NCBI GenBank assembly: GCA_964575025.1
Contig: CAZNPV010000029.1
Span: 1 to 44,519 of the forward strand
Reading direction: 5' to 3'
Source of the DNA: JABMQB01 sp964575025
GTDB taxonomy: Bacteria; Bacteroidota; Bacteroidia; Bacteroidales; Prolixibacteraceae
Length of the DNA: 44,519 nucleotides
Made by a program: the position numbers and the translations under genes. Below the pieces are notes generated by a model. The model worked only from the letters and a program-made list of their open reading frames with translations. It was not told where the DNA came from and searched no databases. This document shows positions 16,022 through 25,481 of the stretch, in pieces (the stretch's first letter is position 1; each line of letters opens with the position of its first letter).

Positions 16022-16029
16022 CAAATATA
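16022..16029 (-). promoter_or_regulatory. -7 element (TATATTTG) for the TetR gene
   Basis: An exact TAnnTTTG match on the minus strand, 22 bases before the TetR start, in an A/T-rich 53-base gap after rnr. The gap also contains T-tracts that could help terminate rnr. Confidence 0.45.
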
Positions 16030-16052
16030 AACTAAAAAATTAAAAAACCTCT

Positions 16053-18218
16053 TTATTGTGTGAAATCACCCTTTTCAGGAGCCAGTTTCAGGTCCAGTTG
16101 TTTGCGCTCAAGGTTTGTGCGCCAGATTTTTACGTTCAGATCGTTGCCAAGCTGGTATTTTTTTCTTGAATGTCTTCCTACCAGGGCATAATTCCTTTCA
16201 TCGAACACGTAAAAATCATCATCCAGTTCCCTTATAGGGATCATTCCCTCGATTTTATTTTCCAGTTCCACATAAATACCCCATTCAGTGATTCCAGAGA
16301 TGACGCCTTTGTATATTTCCCCGATATGATCCTGCATAAATTCCACCTGTTTGTATTTTACCGATGTTCTTTCAGCTTTGACGGCCCTGGTTTCCATATC
16401 GGATGCATGGCGGCAATTCTCTTCATATTTTTGTGCATTTACGGAGCGTCCCCCGTTCAGGTATCTTTCCAGCAGCCGATGGACCATTATGTCAGGATAC
16501 CTGCGAATGGGAGAGGTAAAGTGGGTATAGAAGTCGAAAGAGAGTCCATAGTGTCCGATATTTCTGGTTGAGTACTCTGCCTTGGCCATGGACCTTACAG
16601 CCAGGTTTTCGATTACATCCTGTTCTTTTTTGCCCTTCACATTTGTCAGGAGTTTATTCAGTGAATCCGAGATCATCCGGGGTGTTGTCAGGTGAATGCT
16701 GTATCCGAATTTACGGATGAAATAATTAAACGATTCCAGTTTTTCGATGTCGGGTTTATCGTGAATGCGGTATACAAAGGTTTTGGGTGATTTTTTCCCT
16801 GTTGGTTTCCCGATAAATTCTGCCACTTTTTTATTGGCCAGCAACATAAATTCTTCAATCAGGTTATTTGCTTCTTTGGTCTCTTTAAAATAGACGGAAA
16901 GAGGTTTCCCCTGATCATCCAGTTCAAACTTGATTTCTGCCCGGTCGAAAGCTATGGATCCCTCTTTGAATCTTTTAGTGCGCAGTTTTAAGGCCAGTTG
17001 ATTCAATTCCAGGATCTCTTCTTTCAGTTCTCCTTCCCCTGTGTCAATTATTTTCTGGGCTTCTTCGTAAGAAAACCGCCGGTCAGAGCGAATCACGGTT
17101 TTTCCGAACCACTGGTGTTTGATCTCCCCGTTTGCATCGGTCTTTAAGAGCACAGAAAAGCATAGTTTATCTTCGTTAGGGCGCAGGGAACAGACTCCGT
17201 TGGAAAGCCGTTCCGGAAGCATGGGTACCACGCGGTCTACAAGATAGACCGATGTTGCCCGTTCAAATGCTTCCTCATCGAGGAGTGTGTTTTGTCTCAC
17301 ATAGTACGAGACATCGGCTATGTGGACTCCGATTTCGTATAATCCTGCTTCCAGTTTCCGGAAGGAGAGGGCATCATCGAAATCTTTTGCATCAGCCGGA
17401 TCAATCGTAAAGGTGGGTATATTCCTTACATCCCGGCGGTTCTTATACTCTTCCGGAGGAATTTCCATGGGGATTCTCTCAGCTGCTTTCCCCACAGAAT
17501 CAGGAAATTTGTAAGGCAGGTCAAATTCAGCCAGGATGGCGTGCATTTCAGCATCGTTATCTCCTGTATCTCCAAGTATATCTATTATTTCCCCGAAAGG
17601 GCTTTTGGCCCGCGGAGGCCAGTCCAGAATGCGTGCAATGGCTTTTTGTCCGTTTTTAGCTCCTTTACGGTTTTCCCAGGCAATAAAAATATCGAAGCCC
17701 ACTTGTCCGGAGGGAATCAGAAAACAGTAATTCCCCGATATGGATACCGTACCCACAAAAACCGATTTTGCCCTTTCTACGATCTCAACCACTTCACCTT
17801 CCGGTTCGTGTTTTTTACGCTTTGCATATAACAGGATTCTTACCTTGTCATCCTGCATGGCATGGTTCAGGTTACGCGATGAAACAAGCACGGGGCGATC
17901 GCTTTCACTGCTGTTGATATAAGCAAATCCCTGGGGTTGCAGATCCACGGTCCCGACAATGTATCCTCCCCTGGATCGTAACCGGTATTTGCCCCTTGCC
18001 ACCTGGTCGAGGTAATTGTCATCGTAAAGATCCTCCAGTACAACATGAACCAGTTTGCGGATTTCCGGATCCCTGATTCCAAGAGAGGAAGAGATCTGTT
18101 TGTAATTTGCTGCTCTTGAAGGCTCTTCGTATAATAAGCTGAGAACTGCTTTTTTCAGATTCCGTTTGTTATAGGTGCTTGGCAACCAATTTTTTTTCCT
18201 TTTTTTCTTTTTTTTCAT
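16053..18218 (-). CDS. rnr: Ribonuclease R (RNase II family 3'-5' exoribonuclease)
   Basis: A 721-residue hydrolytic exoribonuclease. It has an N-terminal lysine-rich head, a winged-helix region (about 20-70), OB-type cold-shock domains (to about 230) and the RNB catalytic domain. The catalytic domain contains the metal-binding acidic cluster TIDPADAKDFDDALSF (about 270-285). A C-terminal S1 RNA-binding domain (GEIYKGVISGITEWGIYVEL) follows. RNase R degrades structured RNA and takes part in rRNA and tmRNA quality control. The length and domain order fit RNase R better than RNase II. Confidence 0.93.
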   Translation of the reverse strand: MKKKKKRKKNWLPSTYNKRNLKKAVLSLLYEEPSRAANYKQISSSLGIRDPEIRKLVHVVLEDLYDDNYLDQVARGKYRLRSRGGYIVGTVDLQPQGFAYINSSESDRPVLVSSRNLNHAMQDDKVRILLYAKRKKHEPEGEVVEIVERAKSVFVGTVSISGNYCFLIPSGQVGFDIFIAWENRKGAKNGQKAIARILDWPPRAKSPFGEIIDILGDTGDNDAEMHAILAEFDLPYKFPDSVGKAAERIPMEIPPEEYKNRRDVRNIPTFTIDPADAKDFDDALSFRKLEAGLYEIGVHIADVSYYVRQNTLLDEEAFERATSVYLVDRVVPMLPERLSNGVCSLRPNEDKLCFSVLLKTDANGEIKHQWFGKTVIRSDRRFSYEEAQKIIDTGEGELKEEILELNQLALKLRTKRFKEGSIAFDRAEIKFELDDQGKPLSVYFKETKEANNLIEEFMLLANKKVAEFIGKPTGKKSPKTFVYRIHDKPDIEKLESFNYFIRKFGYSIHLTTPRMISDSLNKLLTNVKGKKEQDVIENLAVRSMAKAEYSTRNIGHYGLSFDFYTHFTSPIRRYPDIMVHRLLERYLNGGRSVNAQKYEENCRHASDMETRAVKAERTSVKYKQVEFMQDHIGEIYKGVISGITEWGIYVELENKIEGMIPIRELDDDFYVFDERNYALVGRHSRKKYQLGNDLNVKIWRTNLERKQLDLKLAPEKGDFTQ

Positions 18219-18416
18219 TGCAGGGATTTTCGTTGAAGGTAAAAAAGATTTTGTGATTTTAATATTTTGTGTCTTCTTTTTTCGGAACCCGTATTCCGGT
18301 TACTTCTTTTATTTCAGGGGTTCAGGGGATCTGAACAAAGCTCATAAACCTGCAATAAATTGCAGATGCTTTAGTTAATTTAACAGACAGGAACAAGCTT
18401 TGTTTACGGGAATTTG

Positions 18417-18424
18417 TATGTTTG
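18417..18424 (+). promoter_or_regulatory. -7 element (TATGTTTG) deciding the start of the Big_5 lipoprotein gene
   Basis: TATGTTTG fits TAnnTTTG exactly and lies 17 bases before ATG 18442. A TTTG (18399-18402) precedes it at 14 bases, shorter than usual. If it is the promoter, the upstream TTG (18400) and ATG (18418) in the same frame cannot be starts. Confidence 0.45.
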
Positions 18425-18441
18425 TACTCCAGTTTTTTCGT

Positions 18442-20373
18442 ATGAAGATAGTTGAAAAAATACCCTTTTTAATACTGGCCGGTTTTATATACCTGTTGTT
18501 TTATGCTTCCTGTGCGAACCGGGGTACTCCTTCCGGAGGTCCCAGAGATTCCATCCCTCCGGGAGTAGTGAAAACTGAGCCGGCATACCGGGCCTTGAAT
18601 TTTACCGGCGATGAAATACGGTTAACGTTTAACGAGTATGTTGTGTATGAAAGGGTTGTGGAGATGTTGGTGGTCTCGCCTCCGTTGGAGAAAAGACCTA
18701 TTATTAAAATGAAATCCAAAACCATGATCCTGGAGTTTCCTGAACCATTGCGCGACAGTGTGACCTATTCCCTGGATTTTAAAAATTCTATTGAGGACAA
18801 CAACGAAGGGAATCCCATGGAGAGTTTACGGTTTGTTTTCAGCACGTGGGATACTTTGGATACGTTGCGGGTAGCAGGTATGGTTAAATATGCCCGCACG
18901 CTGGATCCGGATATGAATACCCTGGTGATGCTTTATAAAAACCTCCACGACTCAGCAGTATATACCTGTATTCCCGATTATGTTGCCAAAACCGATGAAA
19001 GGGGATTGTTTCTATTCGACAACCTTGCCCCGGATACCTACCGTATTTTTGCGGTAAATGATCTGAATGCGGATAAAAAGTACAATGAAGGGGTCGAAGA
19101 AATTGCTTTTCATGAACCCCTGATTGTTCCGGATGTATTCTTTGTGGAAGATCCCGACACCCTTATTTCCGGTGCGGATTCCCTCCTGATCAGCGGGCAT
19201 TATCATTTTACACCGGAACCGGTCTGTTTAAGACTTTTTATGGAAGATTTTTTTAGTCAGTTTCTCATTGCATCGGAAAGGGATACCCGGAACCGGTGCC
19301 GGTTTGTTTTTGAAGAGTCAGTTCGTGATACATTTGCCGTAACCCTTTTGAATTTCAATGCGGATGACTGGTATTTGCAGGAATCCAATCCCGGGATGGA
19401 TACCATTACGCTCTGGATTACAGATACATTGGTTGCCCGGATCGACACCTTACAACTGGAACTGATGTATAACAAGCTGGATTCAACAGGATTGGTCTAT
19501 GTGGCAAAGGATACAGCGGAAATGATTTTTTTTGAGGAGGAGGTGACTCCCCGGAGAAGCAGGAGGGACCGGGATGAAGAGGTGGAAAAAATACCGCCGG
19601 TACCCCAGTTTACCATCACCGATAACCTTGAAAGCAGTGGTTTTGACCTGTATAAGCCGGTTTATCTGAAGATGTCACAACCCCTGAAACATTTTCATTT
19701 CGACCAGGTGCATCTCTATTATCAGGAGGATACCACCGGAACCCCTTTGTCCTTTGCTATTGAAAAAGATACATCCGCATGGAGAAGGTATGTGCTTAGC
19801 TATGAGTGGGATGCCGGAACTGAATACCGGCTAGAGGTCGATTCTGCAGCCTGTGAAAATATCTTTGGAACTACCAACAGGAGACTGATGAAAAAATTCA
19901 AAACTCAAAAAGAGGATTACTACGGTGCCCTGCGGATAACCACACAGAATGTAAAGGGTTCTGTAATTGTGCAACTCCTGAAAAATGAAGGGGAGGAGTT
20001 TGTCAGGCAACAAACCATCGATTCGGACGAATTGGTCGTTTTTGATTTCCTGGCTCCGGATAAATATATCCTTAAAGCGATTTATGATTCCAATAATAAC
20101 GGGAAATGGGATCCCGGATATTTGAAAGATGCTTCCCAGCCTGAAGAAGTGGCTTATTTTCAGAAAGTGTTTGAGGTTCGGTCAAACTGGGAACAGGAAG
20201 AGATTTGGGATCTGACTGTTGATCCTTTCTATCCGAAGGATATCTTTGACCCGGACCTCGAAGAACAAAAAAAGAACAAAGTGCAGGAAACCCCGAATCA
20301 GAATGCCGGTTCCTCATCGGGCTTTGGTTTTGGTCAGAACTCCCGGAGTTCAGGAATCAGGGGGCAAAGATAA
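18442..20373 (+). CDS. Ig-like (Big_5) domain lipoprotein
   Basis: A 643-residue surface or periplasmic lipoprotein. The N-terminus MKIVEKIPFLILAGFIYLLFYASC is a lipoprotein signal with acceptor C24, followed by ANRGTPSGGPRDSIPP, a start I recall from many Bacteroidota proteins with an N-terminal SbsA/Big_5 Ig-like domain (about residues 40-135: RLTFNEYVVY and VFSTWDT). The middle has a carboxypeptidase-regulatory-like or SdrD-type turn (GLFLFDNLAPDTYRIFAVNDLNADKKYNEG). A second similar unit (LDFLAPDKYILKAIYDSNNNGKWDPG type) sits near the C-terminus. Both NDLNADKKYN and DSNNNGKWDPG look like calcium-binding loops. The function is unknown; a structural or adhesion role is plausible. Confidence 0.8.
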   Translation: MKIVEKIPFLILAGFIYLLFYASCANRGTPSGGPRDSIPPGVVKTEPAYRALNFTGDEIRLTFNEYVVYERVVEMLVVSPPLEKRPIIKMKSKTMILEFPEPLRDSVTYSLDFKNSIEDNNEGNPMESLRFVFSTWDTLDTLRVAGMVKYARTLDPDMNTLVMLYKNLHDSAVYTCIPDYVAKTDERGLFLFDNLAPDTYRIFAVNDLNADKKYNEGVEEIAFHEPLIVPDVFFVEDPDTLISGADSLLISGHYHFTPEPVCLRLFMEDFFSQFLIASERDTRNRCRFVFEESVRDTFAVTLLNFNADDWYLQESNPGMDTITLWITDTLVARIDTLQLELMYNKLDSTGLVYVAKDTAEMIFFEEEVTPRRSRRDRDEEVEKIPPVPQFTITDNLESSGFDLYKPVYLKMSQPLKHFHFDQVHLYYQEDTTGTPLSFAIEKDTSAWRRYVLSYEWDAGTEYRLEVDSAACENIFGTTNRRLMKKFKTQKEDYYGALRITTQNVKGSVIVQLLKNEGEEFVRQQTIDSDELVVFDFLAPDKYILKAIYDSNNNGKWDPGYLKDASQPEEVAYFQKVFEVRSNWEQEEIWDLTVDPFYPKDIFDPDLEEQKKNKVQETPNQNAGSSSGFGFGQNSRSSGIRGQR

Positions 20374-20400
20374 CAATAACAGGTTTTATCACCGTGATTC

Positions 20401-20433
20401 TTTGCCGGCTGCTCAAAAAGAATGTTAATTTTG
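20401..20433 (+). promoter_or_regulatory. Promoter TTTG-N21-TAATTTTG
   Basis: TTTG (20401-20404) and TAATTTTG (20426-20433) are separated by 21 bases, close to the Bacteroidota consensus spacing. The next ATG is at 20462, giving a short leader. Confidence 0.55.
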
Positions 20434-20461
20434 CAGGTGTTATTTTTTCAAAACCGGAAGA

Positions 20462-21376
20462 ATGGAGCAGGTTAATACGGAAAAAAAGCATTGGTTGGGC
20501 CAGACCGCCAAAGACCGCAGGAATAACATGATAGTAATCAGCCTGGCTATTCTGTTGGTGGCTGTTGTGGTTCTTTTTATTCTTCAGAACAGGGAACACC
20601 GGCAGATTGTCCGGGAGATAAACCAGGAAAAAGATTCGATCCAGCTGGAACTGAACGGAATGATCACCGGCTACGATTCCCTGAAAACAGAGAATGATAC
20701 CCTGAACCAGGAACTTTTTGTAGCCCGGACCAGGGTAAAGGATCTCCTGCTGGAAGTGGAACAAACCAAAAAAGTCAGTATTCAAAAGATTACCCGGTAC
20801 CAGGATGAAATAACTTCATTAAAACAGATCATGCGCAGCTATATTGTGCAGGTGGACTCACTCAACCGGCGCAACCGGGAACTGATGGCTGAAAATCTTG
20901 AGGTGAAGGAGCAATACAAACAGGTGGAAGCAGAGAATGTAAAACTTTCGGAGGAGACAGTGCGGTTGCAAAGAAACCTGGAAAGGGCGGCTCAACTTGA
21001 ACCCGTCCGGTTAATGGCAGAGGCTATTAACAGCCGGAGCAAACCGACCCGGTTTACCCGTCGTGCTGAGAAAATCAGAGTTTCTGTGACCCTGGGCAGC
21101 AATGTGACAGCCAGGCGGGGAGCAAAAAATCTTTATGTGCGCATAAGGCGCCCTGACCACCTGCTCTTAAGCAAATCGTCTGATAACCTTTTCCCCTTTG
21201 AAGACCTCAGAATCCAATATTCAGCCGTAAGGGAAGTAATTTATGAAGGCAAAGAACTGCCGGTAAACATTTACTGGGATAACACCAACGAACCGGAGCT
21301 GATGCCAGGTGAGTATACTGTGGACATTTTTGTCGATGGAAACAATATTGGTACTACAACCTTCGAACTGCAGTAA
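20462..21376 (+). CDS. Membrane-anchored coiled-coil protein, unknown function
   Basis: I do not recognise a named family. The 304-residue protein has a charged N-terminal segment, one transmembrane helix (about residues 23-42, MIVISLAILLVAVVVLFIL) and a long coiled coil (about 44-185). A C-terminal globular, beta-rich domain (about 195-304) ends in EYTVDIFVDGNNIGTTTFEL. With positive charge before the helix, the N-terminus is probably cytoplasmic and the coiled coil periplasmic. The terminal domain looks Ig-like, but no catalytic residues stand out. It has its own promoter-like sequence and precedes the TolC-family gene by 278 bases. Confidence 0.7.
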   Translation: MEQVNTEKKHWLGQTAKDRRNNMIVISLAILLVAVVVLFILQNREHRQIVREINQEKDSIQLELNGMITGYDSLKTENDTLNQELFVARTRVKDLLLEVEQTKKVSIQKITRYQDEITSLKQIMRSYIVQVDSLNRRNRELMAENLEVKEQYKQVEAENVKLSEETVRLQRNLERAAQLEPVRLMAEAINSRSKPTRFTRRAEKIRVSVTLGSNVTARRGAKNLYVRIRRPDHLLLSKSSDNLFPFEDLRIQYSAVREVIYEGKELPVNIYWDNTNEPELMPGEYTVDIFVDGNNIGTTTFELQ

Positions 21377-21583
21377 ATTTTGTTACGGGTGGCAGAAAAT
21401 AATTGGGAATAATCACAAAACAGTGTAATTAAAAAGCCCCCAAAGATTACTAATACTTCATGGTTGAGGAAGGGACCCTTTTATAGATACGAGGGGAGTC
21501 GGAATCCCTGGGGAATGAATGGAAACAACAAACCATAGAAATTGGTTGTAAAAAAGAAGAGTAAAACGCGATGTGCAACAATC

Positions 21584-21611
21584 CCCCCTCGCGATGTATA
21601 TCGGGAGGGGG
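21584..21611 (+). other. Strong stem-loop in leader of TolC-family gene
   Basis: A 12-base stem with one mismatch (CCCCCTCGCGAT at 21584-21595 against ATCGGGAGGGGG at 21600-21611) closes a GTAT loop. No T-run follows, so it is not an intrinsic terminator. CGCGATGT also occurs 23 bases upstream (21567-21574). The rest of the 278-base spacer (21377-21654) contains no gene I can support and no TAnnTTTG box. It may be a structured 5' leader or a REP-like palindrome. Confidence 0.5.
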
Positions 21612-21654
21612 TGAGAAACATAAGAGACCTTAATGAATAAAAAATACTAAACGC

Positions 21655-22995
21655 ATGAAACGAGGTATCAAACTATTGCCGGGATTAATCTTTATCCTTG
21701 CATGCCTGTCAGCAAGTGCCCAGAAAACATGGTCTTTACAACAATGCATTCAGTATGCACTGGACAACAATATTCAGATTAAACAGCAGGAACTGAATGC
21801 TGAATACCAACAAAGGCAGGTTAGCCAGGCCCGGGTGGACCGCTTTCCTACGCTGAATGCCAGCCTGTCCAATAATATGAATTTCGGACGGTCGTTAACG
21901 TACGAGAATACCTACCAGAATGTGAACTCGACACAGGTTAACGGATATCTTTCAGCCGATGTAACCCTTTGGAATGGTTTTGTTCTTCAGAACACCATCA
22001 AACAAAGGGAACTGGATCTGGAGGCAAGTCTTCAGGAACTGGAAAAGGCCAGAGACGATGTGATTCTGAATATTGCGGCTTCCTACCTTGAGATTCTTTT
22101 TGCGGAGGAGATGTTGCTGGTTTCCGAAGCCCAGACAGAAGTTACCGAACAACAGATTGAACGGACTCAGAAACTGGTTGATGCAGGAAGCCTGGCGCAA
22201 GGGGCATTGCTCGAAATCGAAGCCCAGATGGCCGGCGAAGAATTGCAGCTGGTAAACAACCAAAACAGGGTTGACCTGGCATACCTTAATCTCTATCAAT
22301 TTCTGGAGTTGCCTATCTCAGAAAGTTTTAAAATTGAAAAACCGGAATTCCCGGAGATAAAAGCAACCAATACAGTGATCAATTCTATCGATGTCTTTAA
22401 CAATGCCCTGATGTTACGCCCTGAAATCAAAGGAGCCCGGATGCGTATGGAGAGCGCTAAAAAACAACTGGCTGTTGCAAAAGGGAGTTATTGGCCCAGC
22501 CTGTCTTTCGGAGCCAATTATTACAATCTTTACAACAATAAATACACCAATCCGCTGGATCAGTCCGGTATGACCCTATCGGACCAGTTGAAAAATAACC
22601 AAAGGATGGGATTGGGATTCACCCTGAATATTCCGTTGTACAACAATTTCCGGGTGAGAAACAGCATCTCAAATGCGACCCTGCAGGTGCGGGATTTCGA
22701 ATACCAGTTGCAAACAACAAAAAATATGCTGCGGAAGGAGATTGAACAGGCCTATCAGAATGCCCTGGCTGCCTTAAAACGGTTTACCTCAAGCGAGAAA
22801 GCAGTACGATCCATGGAAGAAGCATTCCGCTATACCGAAGAAAAATTTAACGTGGGGATGGTGAATTCGGTGGAATACAATCAAAGCAAGAATAACCTTA
22901 CAAGAGCCCAGTCAGATTTGGTGCAGGCCAAGTACGAATACATTTTCCGCTCCAAAATCCTTGATTTTTACAACGGGGTGCCGATTGAATTATAA
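21655..22995 (+). CDS. TolC-family outer membrane efflux protein
   Basis: A 446-residue outer-membrane channel of the TolC/OEP family. The signal peptide (MKRG, hydrophobic run, cleavage near SASAQ) is followed by the typical LQQCIQYALDNNIQIKQQEL helix that starts each OEP repeat. The second repeat begins near residue 245 (ALMLRPEIKGARMRMESAKKQLAVAKGSYWPSLSFGANY). Trimeric TolC proteins pair with an adaptor and an RND, ABC or MFS pump to expel drugs or secrete substrates. No pump or adaptor is encoded next to it here, so the partner is elsewhere. A clear intrinsic terminator follows. Confidence 0.9.
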   Translation: MKRGIKLLPGLIFILACLSASAQKTWSLQQCIQYALDNNIQIKQQELNAEYQQRQVSQARVDRFPTLNASLSNNMNFGRSLTYENTYQNVNSTQVNGYLSADVTLWNGFVLQNTIKQRELDLEASLQELEKARDDVILNIAASYLEILFAEEMLLVSEAQTEVTEQQIERTQKLVDAGSLAQGALLEIEAQMAGEELQLVNNQNRVDLAYLNLYQFLELPISESFKIEKPEFPEIKATNTVINSIDVFNNALMLRPEIKGARMRMESAKKQLAVAKGSYWPSLSFGANYYNLYNNKYTNPLDQSGMTLSDQLKNNQRMGLGFTLNIPLYNNFRVRNSISNATLQVRDFEYQLQTTKNMLRKEIEQAYQNALAALKRFTSSEKAVRSMEEAFRYTEEKFNVGMVNSVEYNQSKNNLTRAQSDLVQAKYEYIFRSKILDFYNGVPIEL

Positions 22996-23045
22996 TACAG
23001 GGGCGTCTCTGTCACAGGTTATCATTTCATGTCTGAACATTTCTG

Positions 23046-23075
23046 AAGTCTGTACCATTTGGTACGGACTTTTTT
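23046..23075 (+). terminator. Intrinsic terminator after TolC-family gene
   Basis: AGTCTGTACC pairs with GGTACGGACT (one G-T pair) around an ATTT loop and is followed by a run of six T. It separates the TolC-family gene from the DUF5916 gene. Confidence 0.85.
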
Positions 23076-23145
23076 CGTATGGCAGTAGTGAATCAATTTG
23101 ATATATTTATATTTTTAAAACAAAATTTCACAAAAGAATCGTTAG

Positions 23146-25317
23146 ATGAAGAAGATATCTTCGGTCTGTATTCTTGTGTTGGTTTTTCATGCGGTGACTG
23201 CTCAGAATATTCGTAATAAACAAGATACAGTTCATGAACCCTATAATTCGGATTATATATTGCATGTCAGGAAAGCGGAGTCAGAAATTATACTGGATGG
23301 TGTATTGAGTGAATCGGACTGGGAAGCTGCTGAAAAGGCGGATTGTTTCCGCCGGGTTTTACCGGTTGATACCGGTTTTGCCCTTCAGCAGTCAGAGATT
23401 CTGATGACCTACGATGAGAAAGCTTTGTACCTGGCAATGATTTTTTATGATACCATTCCGGGCAAACGGATTATGGAGTCCTACCGGAGAGATTTCAGCT
23501 TTAATAACAACGACAACCTGCTGGTTTTTTTTGATACCTTCCTGGATCAGACCAATGGTTTTTCTTTTGGGTTGTCGGCATCGGGAGCCAAATGGGATGG
23601 ACTGATGTCGGATGGTTATGCCATGAGTCTTGACTGGGACTGTAAATGGGAATCGGAAACCAAGCACTACCCTGACCGGTGGATTGCTGAAATGCGGATA
23701 CCCTTTAAATCAATGCGTTATCCTGCAGGCAGTCAGAAATGGTATGCCAATTTCAGCCGGCTCGACCTGAAGTCGAATGAAAAGTCGGCATGGGCGCCCG
23801 TGCCGAGGCAATTCCCTACTGCCTCTCTGGCATATACCGGGATTGTGGAATTTGAAGATCCGTTGCCAAAACCAACGATGATGTTTTCGCTGATTCCCTA
23901 TATTTTCGGGAGCTATGCCAATGACTACGAAGCAGGCAGCGGGTCTGAATGGGATAAAGATTTTGGCTTCGATGCCAAAATTGGCATCTCTTCATCGATG
24001 AACCTTGATCTTACCTGTAATCCGGATTTTGCCCAGGTAGAGGTTGACCAGCAGATTACCAATATCGAACGTTTTGAACTGTTTTTTCCCGAAAAAAGGC
24101 AGTTTTTCCTTGAAAACAGCGACCTGTTTTCAGGATTCGGGACTCAAACAGCCACTCCTTTTTTTTCCAGGAGGATAGGCCTTGATGCACCCGTTCTTGC
24201 CGGAGCCCGTTTAAGCGGGAAAATAGGGAATAACTGGCGCATTGGTTTTATGAATATGACGACCCGTAAAACAGGAAAGGATCCGACCCGGAACTATACC
24301 GTGGCATCTGTGCAAAAAAAAGTATTCGCCCGTTCGAATATCGGGTTTATCCTGGTAAATAAAGAATATCTGAACCACTCCGGGGAGAACAAACTTTTTA
24401 ACCGGGTGGCAGGATTTGATTATAACCTTGCCAGTAAAGACAATATCTGGTCAGGTAAATATTATTACCATCGATCCTTCCAGCCAGGTATTCACGATAA
24501 ACAATATTCCCTGGGGGCATCGCTCAGGTACAACACTACTCATGTGCAGGCAAGTGTCTATCAACGGTCGGTGGGGGATCATTTTCAGGCCGAAACCGGA
24601 TATGTGCCGCGTACCGGATACCATTTTATCAGCCCGGACATTACCTATCTTTTTGTTCCGAATAAAAAGGTGGTCAGTCATGGACTCACCCTGGAAAGCG
24701 ATCTGTATTACAACATGGATCTTCAGAAAATTGAACACGAGCATACCATTGCTTATATGTTTAGCTTTCCGGACCGCTCATCTCTTGTCGTGGGGTATAA
24801 AGATTTTTTTGTGAAACTGGAGGAAGATTTTGATCCTACCCATATCAGTCCTGCTTTTTTACCCGCCGGCAGCAGGTATAATTTCGGAGGTGTTTTTATG
24901 AATTATCAGTCTACCCGGAGGACCCTGTTTAACTGGCAGGCAGAAGCGATCACAGGGAATTTTTATAACGGAAAAATGAGTGCTGTCGAAGGTCAGATAG
25001 GATACCGCTACCAGCCCTATCTGAACCTGGCAGTCCATTTTACCTATACCGATATGAATCTTCCATCGCCTTTTACCCATACTAAATTCTGGCTGATTAG
25101 CCCCAGGTTTGATCTGACCTTTACCGATAAGATATTCCTCTCCTCGTTTGTCCAGTACAACGAACAAATGGACAATATGAATATCAATATACGGTTTCAG
25201 TGGCGGTACCAGCCTGTTTCCGATATTTTTGTGGTCTATACCGATAATTATTTTCCCGGCAGCTGGACTTCCAAAAACCGGGCGGTCGTAGTTAAACTGA
25301 CCTACTGGCTGAATTAA
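23146..25317 (+). CDS. DUF5916 outer-membrane protein with CBM9-like N-terminus
   Basis: A 723-residue secreted protein with a signal peptide (MKKISSVCILVLVFHAVTAQ). Residues about 45-235 resemble the carbohydrate-binding family 9-like domain (IILDGVLSESDWEAAEKAD and ALYLAMIFYDT). The rest matches the DUF5916 pattern, with NPDFAQVEVDQQITNIERFELFFPEKRQFFLENSDLF as its hallmark. The C-terminal half has alternating hydrophobic strands ending in an aromatic residue (TYWLN), as expected for an outer-membrane beta-barrel. The family is common in Bacteroidota; its function is unknown. It is transcribed alone, after a terminator. Confidence 0.85.
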   Translation: MKKISSVCILVLVFHAVTAQNIRNKQDTVHEPYNSDYILHVRKAESEIILDGVLSESDWEAAEKADCFRRVLPVDTGFALQQSEILMTYDEKALYLAMIFYDTIPGKRIMESYRRDFSFNNNDNLLVFFDTFLDQTNGFSFGLSASGAKWDGLMSDGYAMSLDWDCKWESETKHYPDRWIAEMRIPFKSMRYPAGSQKWYANFSRLDLKSNEKSAWAPVPRQFPTASLAYTGIVEFEDPLPKPTMMFSLIPYIFGSYANDYEAGSGSEWDKDFGFDAKIGISSSMNLDLTCNPDFAQVEVDQQITNIERFELFFPEKRQFFLENSDLFSGFGTQTATPFFSRRIGLDAPVLAGARLSGKIGNNWRIGFMNMTTRKTGKDPTRNYTVASVQKKVFARSNIGFILVNKEYLNHSGENKLFNRVAGFDYNLASKDNIWSGKYYYHRSFQPGIHDKQYSLGASLRYNTTHVQASVYQRSVGDHFQAETGYVPRTGYHFISPDITYLFVPNKKVVSHGLTLESDLYYNMDLQKIEHEHTIAYMFSFPDRSSLVVGYKDFFVKLEEDFDPTHISPAFLPAGSRYNFGGVFMNYQSTRRTLFNWQAEAITGNFYNGKMSAVEGQIGYRYQPYLNLAVHFTYTDMNLPSPFTHTKFWLISPRFDLTFTDKIFLSSFVQYNEQMDNMNINIRFQWRYQPVSDIFVVYTDNYFPGSWTSKNRAVVVKLTYWLN

Positions 25318-25429
25318 AGCAAAAGCAGTTCGTTAATCTCCCTCAACCAGCCGCATTCAGGGATCTCTTTAAAATTATTTGTCTGCCTCAGGCTGAATTT
25401 CTGTAGCTGATGAAATTTATCGTTGCATC

Positions 25430-25460
25430 TTTGCAAACCTGAAATGTTTCGGTATATTTG
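25430..25460 (+). promoter_or_regulatory. Consensus promoter TTTG-N19-TATATTTG
   Basis: TTTG (25430-25433), a 19-base spacer and TATATTTG (25453-25460) match the Bacteroidota consensus exactly. The short leader then contains GAAAGGAAGG just before ATG 25482. This decides the start of the following gene. Confidence 0.75.
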
Positions 25461-25481
25461 CTCCACTTTGAAAGGAAGGCA

